NCBI GenBank assembly: GCA_963707665.1
Contig: CAVPQU010000009.1
Span: 124,001 to 188,000 of the forward strand
Source of the DNA: DATJCV01 sp963707665
GTDB lineage: Bacteria > Pseudomonadota > Gammaproteobacteria > Burkholderiales > Burkholderiaceae_D
Length of the DNA stretch: 64,000 nt
Reading direction: 5' to 3'
Below are positions 61,691-64,000 of the stretch, one piece after another. Numbering within the stretch: the first letter of the stretch is position 1; the number at the start of each line of letters is the position of its first letter. Under the pieces are notes generated by a model. The model saw only the letters and a program-made list of their open reading frames with translations, was not told the DNA's origin and ran no database searches. A program made the position numbers and the translations under genes.

Positions 61691-63439
61691 ATGATTGCGC
61701 TCACGCAAAAAAAAATCGCATTGGCTGCGATGCTTGCAGGCCTCATCGTTGGTGCCGCGCATGGCCAGGAGAAGATCGAGGGGCAAAGCGGCAAGACTGA
61801 AAATACCGAAACTGGCGGCTCACCCGTGATGACCAGTCCGATTGCCGTCTCGCAAGCGCAATTGACCAATGCGGGCAAGCAAGACAAGGACTGGCTGCAT
61901 ACCAACGGCAATTACGCACAGACCCGCTTCTATCCAGGCACGCAGATCAACGCCGGCAACGTCAAGAACCTGCGTCCGGAATTCAGCTTTCAGACCGAGG
62001 TGCGCGAATCGATGGAGACCGCACCGATCGTGGTCGACGGCATCATGTACCTGACCACCGCCTACGATCACGTGTATGCCATCGATGCCACGAACGGCAA
62101 GGAGTTCTGGCATTACAAGCACCCGATGGGTCCGCTTACCACCTTTTGCTGCGGCCCCAACAATAAGGGCGTGGCGATCGATGGCGGCACGGTGTTCATG
62201 GGCACGCTCGACGCCAAGCTGGTAGCGCTCGATGCCAGGAGCGGCAAGGTGTTATGGCAAACCGAGATCGCCGACCCGGAAAAAGGATATAGCGAAACCA
62301 TGGCGCCGACCGTTATCGACGGCAAGGTGCTGATCGGCACCAATGGCGGCGAATACGGCATACGCGGCTTCGTCAAGGCCTTCGATGCCAAGGATGGCAA
62401 GCTGCTGTGGACTTTCTACACGATTCCCGAGCAAGGTCACGAAGGAGTCTGGGCCGAGACCGACGCCACCGGCCGCACCCTGCACCGCGACATCAAGGCC
62501 GAAAAAGAACAGCTTGCAAGGAACAGTGGGTTCTACCAGACCCTTGGTGGCGGCGTTTGGATGAACCCGGCGGTCGATCTCAGTACGCGCACCATCTTCT
62601 TCGTCGTCGGCAACCCTTCTCCTGACTTGTATGGGGCCGAGCGTCCAGGCGACAACCTGTATACCGACTCGCTGGTCGCGCTCGATCTCGACAGCGGCAA
62701 ATACAAATGGCACTTCCAATACGTGCCGCATGACGTATGGGATCTCGACGCTGTCAGCCCGCCGATCCTGCTCGACGTGAAAGACAAATCCGGCAAGATG
62801 GTGCCGGCTGTGATTCACGCCGGCAAGACTGGCCATGTCTATGTCAATGACCGCAAGGATGGCAAGCTGATCCGTTTCTCGGAAGCGATGATTCCACAAG
62901 AGAACATGTGGGTTCTGCCGACTGAAACCGGGGCGCGCATGCTGCCAGGCGCAAACGGCGGCGTGGAATGGTCGCCGATGGCTGTCAACCAGAAACTGCG
63001 CATGACGTATGCGGTGAACCTGCATCAACCGATGACTTATCAGGTCGAGAAGGCAGCTTACCCCGGAGGCAAGCTGTGGCTCGGCGGAGCCTTCAAGGCG
63101 ATCGAAGGCGAACGGCAATGGGGACGCGTTGCGGCAGTCAATGTCGACACCGGTAAGATTGCCTGGAAGTTCGATACCGAACAACCGCTGATCGGCGGCG
63201 CCTTGGCGACAGCAGGCGACCTGGTGTTCTACGGTGAGGGTAACGGCCTGTTCCGTGCGCTCGATGCACGCAGCGGCAAGCTGCTGTGGCAATACCAGTG
63301 CGGCGCGGGCGCCAACGCCATGCCGGTGTCCTACACTGTCAAGGGGCGTCAATATATCGCCATGGGCTGCGGCGGCAATACCCAGATCGACTTCAAGCGT
63401 GGCGACACGATGTTTGTTTATGCATTGCCGAAGAAATAA
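61691..63439 (+). CDS. PQQ-dependent alcohol dehydrogenase with lanthanide-type metal site
   Basis: 582-residue periplasmic quinoprotein (methanol/ethanol dehydrogenase family). ATG 61691 is preferred (GGAG 7 bases upstream) over ATG 61685. Signal peptide ends AAHGQ. Eight W-motif beta-propeller repeats such as GKVLWQTEI and GKIAWKFDTE. The vicinal disulfide is Cys153-Cys154 (FCCGPNN). Metal ligands by analogy are Glu221 (GGEYGIRG) and Asn308 (GNPSP); the catalytic Asp351 is followed by Asp353 (HDVWDLDAVSPP). An Asp two residues after the catalytic Asp marks lanthanide-dependent XoxF/PedH-type enzymes, where calcium enzymes have Ala or Ser/Thr. A cytochrome c gene follows as likely electron acceptor. 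Confidence 0.88.
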   Translation: MIALTQKKIALAAMLAGLIVGAAHGQEKIEGQSGKTENTETGGSPVMTSPIAVSQAQLTNAGKQDKDWLHTNGNYAQTRFYPGTQINAGNVKNLRPEFSFQTEVRESMETAPIVVDGIMYLTTAYDHVYAIDATNGKEFWHYKHPMGPLTTFCCGPNNKGVAIDGGTVFMGTLDAKLVALDARSGKVLWQTEIADPEKGYSETMAPTVIDGKVLIGTNGGEYGIRGFVKAFDAKDGKLLWTFYTIPEQGHEGVWAETDATGRTLHRDIKAEKEQLARNSGFYQTLGGGVWMNPAVDLSTRTIFFVVGNPSPDLYGAERPGDNLYTDSLVALDLDSGKYKWHFQYVPHDVWDLDAVSPPILLDVKDKSGKMVPAVIHAGKTGHVYVNDRKDGKLIRFSEAMIPQENMWVLPTETGARMLPGANGGVEWSPMAVNQKLRMTYAVNLHQPMTYQVEKAAYPGGKLWLGGAFKAIEGERQWGRVAAVNVDTGKIAWKFDTEQPLIGGALATAGDLVFYGEGNGLFRALDARSGKLLWQYQCGAGANAMPVSYTVKGRQYIAMGCGGNTQIDFKRGDTMFVYALPKK

Positions 63440-63544
63440 ACCAAGAGACGCCACAACCGTGCCGAGGCTATGCGCAAGCATAGGCTCGGCACTGGCCCTT
63501 TCCATAGGCTAGGACTTGCAAACGTCCGAGACTCGGGGATCAAA

Positions 63545-64000
63545 TTGCGATTCATTATTCTCTTGGCATGTGCGGTAGTCGGCACATGCGTGTGGCCGGT
63601 GCTCGCGCCTGCAAGCGCTCAAGATATCGCAGCCGGGCGTACCAAGGCTCAGGCCTGTGCAGCCTGCCACGGCGCCGATGGCAATTCATCGTCCGGGGTG
63701 TATCCTGACCTGGCCGGCCAGACTTGGCGCTATATCTACGTCCAACTGAAAGACTTCAAGGAAGGTCGCCGCACCAATCCGATCATGAGCCCGATGGCTG
63801 CACCACTGAGCCGTCAGGACATGATCGACATCGCCAATTTCTATGCCGCGCAAACTCCCAAGCCATCGGCCTTCAAGGTGGACGATGCAAAGGTCAAGCT
63901 CGGCAAGGCCAAATCGGACGAAGTCCTGTGCGTCATGTGCCACCTCGGCGGCTTCTCCGGCCAAAACGAGATCCCGCGCGTCGCCGGCCAGCATTACGAA
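63545..64000 (+). CDS. di-haem cytochrome c (c4-like), cut by the window edge
   Basis: Open to the right edge; 152 residues visible from TTG 63545, with GGGGA upstream. Signal peptide RFIILLACAVVGTCVWPVLA, then first haem site CAACH at residues 38-42 and second site CVMCH at about 136-140, with methionines in NPIMSPMAAPL as a possible axial ligand. The two-domain layout, each with a CxxCH, is that of cytochrome c4. It follows the PQQ dehydrogenase by 105 bases and probably carries its electrons to the respiratory chain. Confidence 0.88.
   Translation, partial: MRFIILLACAVVGTCVWPVLAPASAQDIAAGRTKAQACAACHGADGNSSSGVYPDLAGQTWRYIYVQLKDFKEGRRTNPIMSPMAAPLSRQDMIDIANFYAAQTPKPSAFKVDDAKVKLGKAKSDEVLCVMCHLGGFSGQNEIPRVAGQHYE

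Overview
The window looks like a chromosomal segment of a GC-rich betaproteobacterium (Burkholderiales, most likely Oxalobacteraceae, near Herbaspirillum/Herminiimonas/Collimonas). The grounds are the betaproteobacterial housekeeping genes (ftsK, lolA, trxB, nadE, glnB, ppa, hemCDXY, ppc, argH, algZR-type regulators), two sets of branched-chain amino-acid transport genes and the codon style. No tRNA, rRNA, CRISPR array or prophage was seen.

Layout. 0-4.4 kb: end of an unknown gene, a cupin, a DUF4345 membrane protein, a relic of a dihydrofolate-reductase-like gene, a frameshifted CocE/NonD hydrolase and a small His-rich membrane protein. 4.5-14.4 kb: lolA-ftsK, trxB, an Smr protein, glnB-nadE, a GNAT/FemAB-like protein and a Ser/Thr kinase. 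14.4-21 kb: EamA exporter, then a co-directional set (hydratase, atypical SDR, orphan Liv-type binding protein, aminotransferase, AsnC/Lrp regulator), then ppa. 21.2-27.7 kb: a LysR gene and five genes matching the itaconate degradation (rip/ict-ich-ccl) locus: itaconate + CoA to itaconyl-CoA to citramalyl-CoA to acetyl-CoA + pyruvate. 27.7-38.9 kb: haem genes hemC-D-X-Y, ppc, a LytTR response regulator and sensor kinase (AlgR/AlgZ type), argH; the order resembles argH-algZ-algR-hemC-hemD in Pseudomonas. A repeat-filled gap lies between ppc and the regulators.

39-47 kb: a copper and redox stress island (small secreted Cys-rich protein, cupredoxin fragment, DUF411 protein, YHS/HMBD-containing copper P-type ATPase, DsbD N-terminal domain protein, TMEM175 fragment, catalase, YceI-like gene), ending in a decayed IS3-family transposase. 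47-48.5 kb: a thioesterase and a GDT1/TMEM165-type manganese exporter behind a clear yybP-ykoY (Mn2+) riboswitch. 48.9-53.4 kb: complete livKHMGF operon. 53.7-57.5 kb: dctM-dctQ-dctP TRAP transporter. 58.2-64 kb: TonB-dependent receptor, ankyrin protein, PQQ alcohol dehydrogenase with a lanthanide-type Asp pair, and a di-haem cytochrome c running off the right edge.

A striking general property is about 27 single-base frameshifts in otherwise well-conserved genes, concentrated between 22 and 46 kb and hitting genes unlikely to be dispensable (hemD, hemY, ppc, livG). Most are probably indel errors in the sequence rather than real pseudogenes, so several entries below span two or more reading frames. 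True relics (truncated on one side or with lost segments) are marked as pseudogenes.
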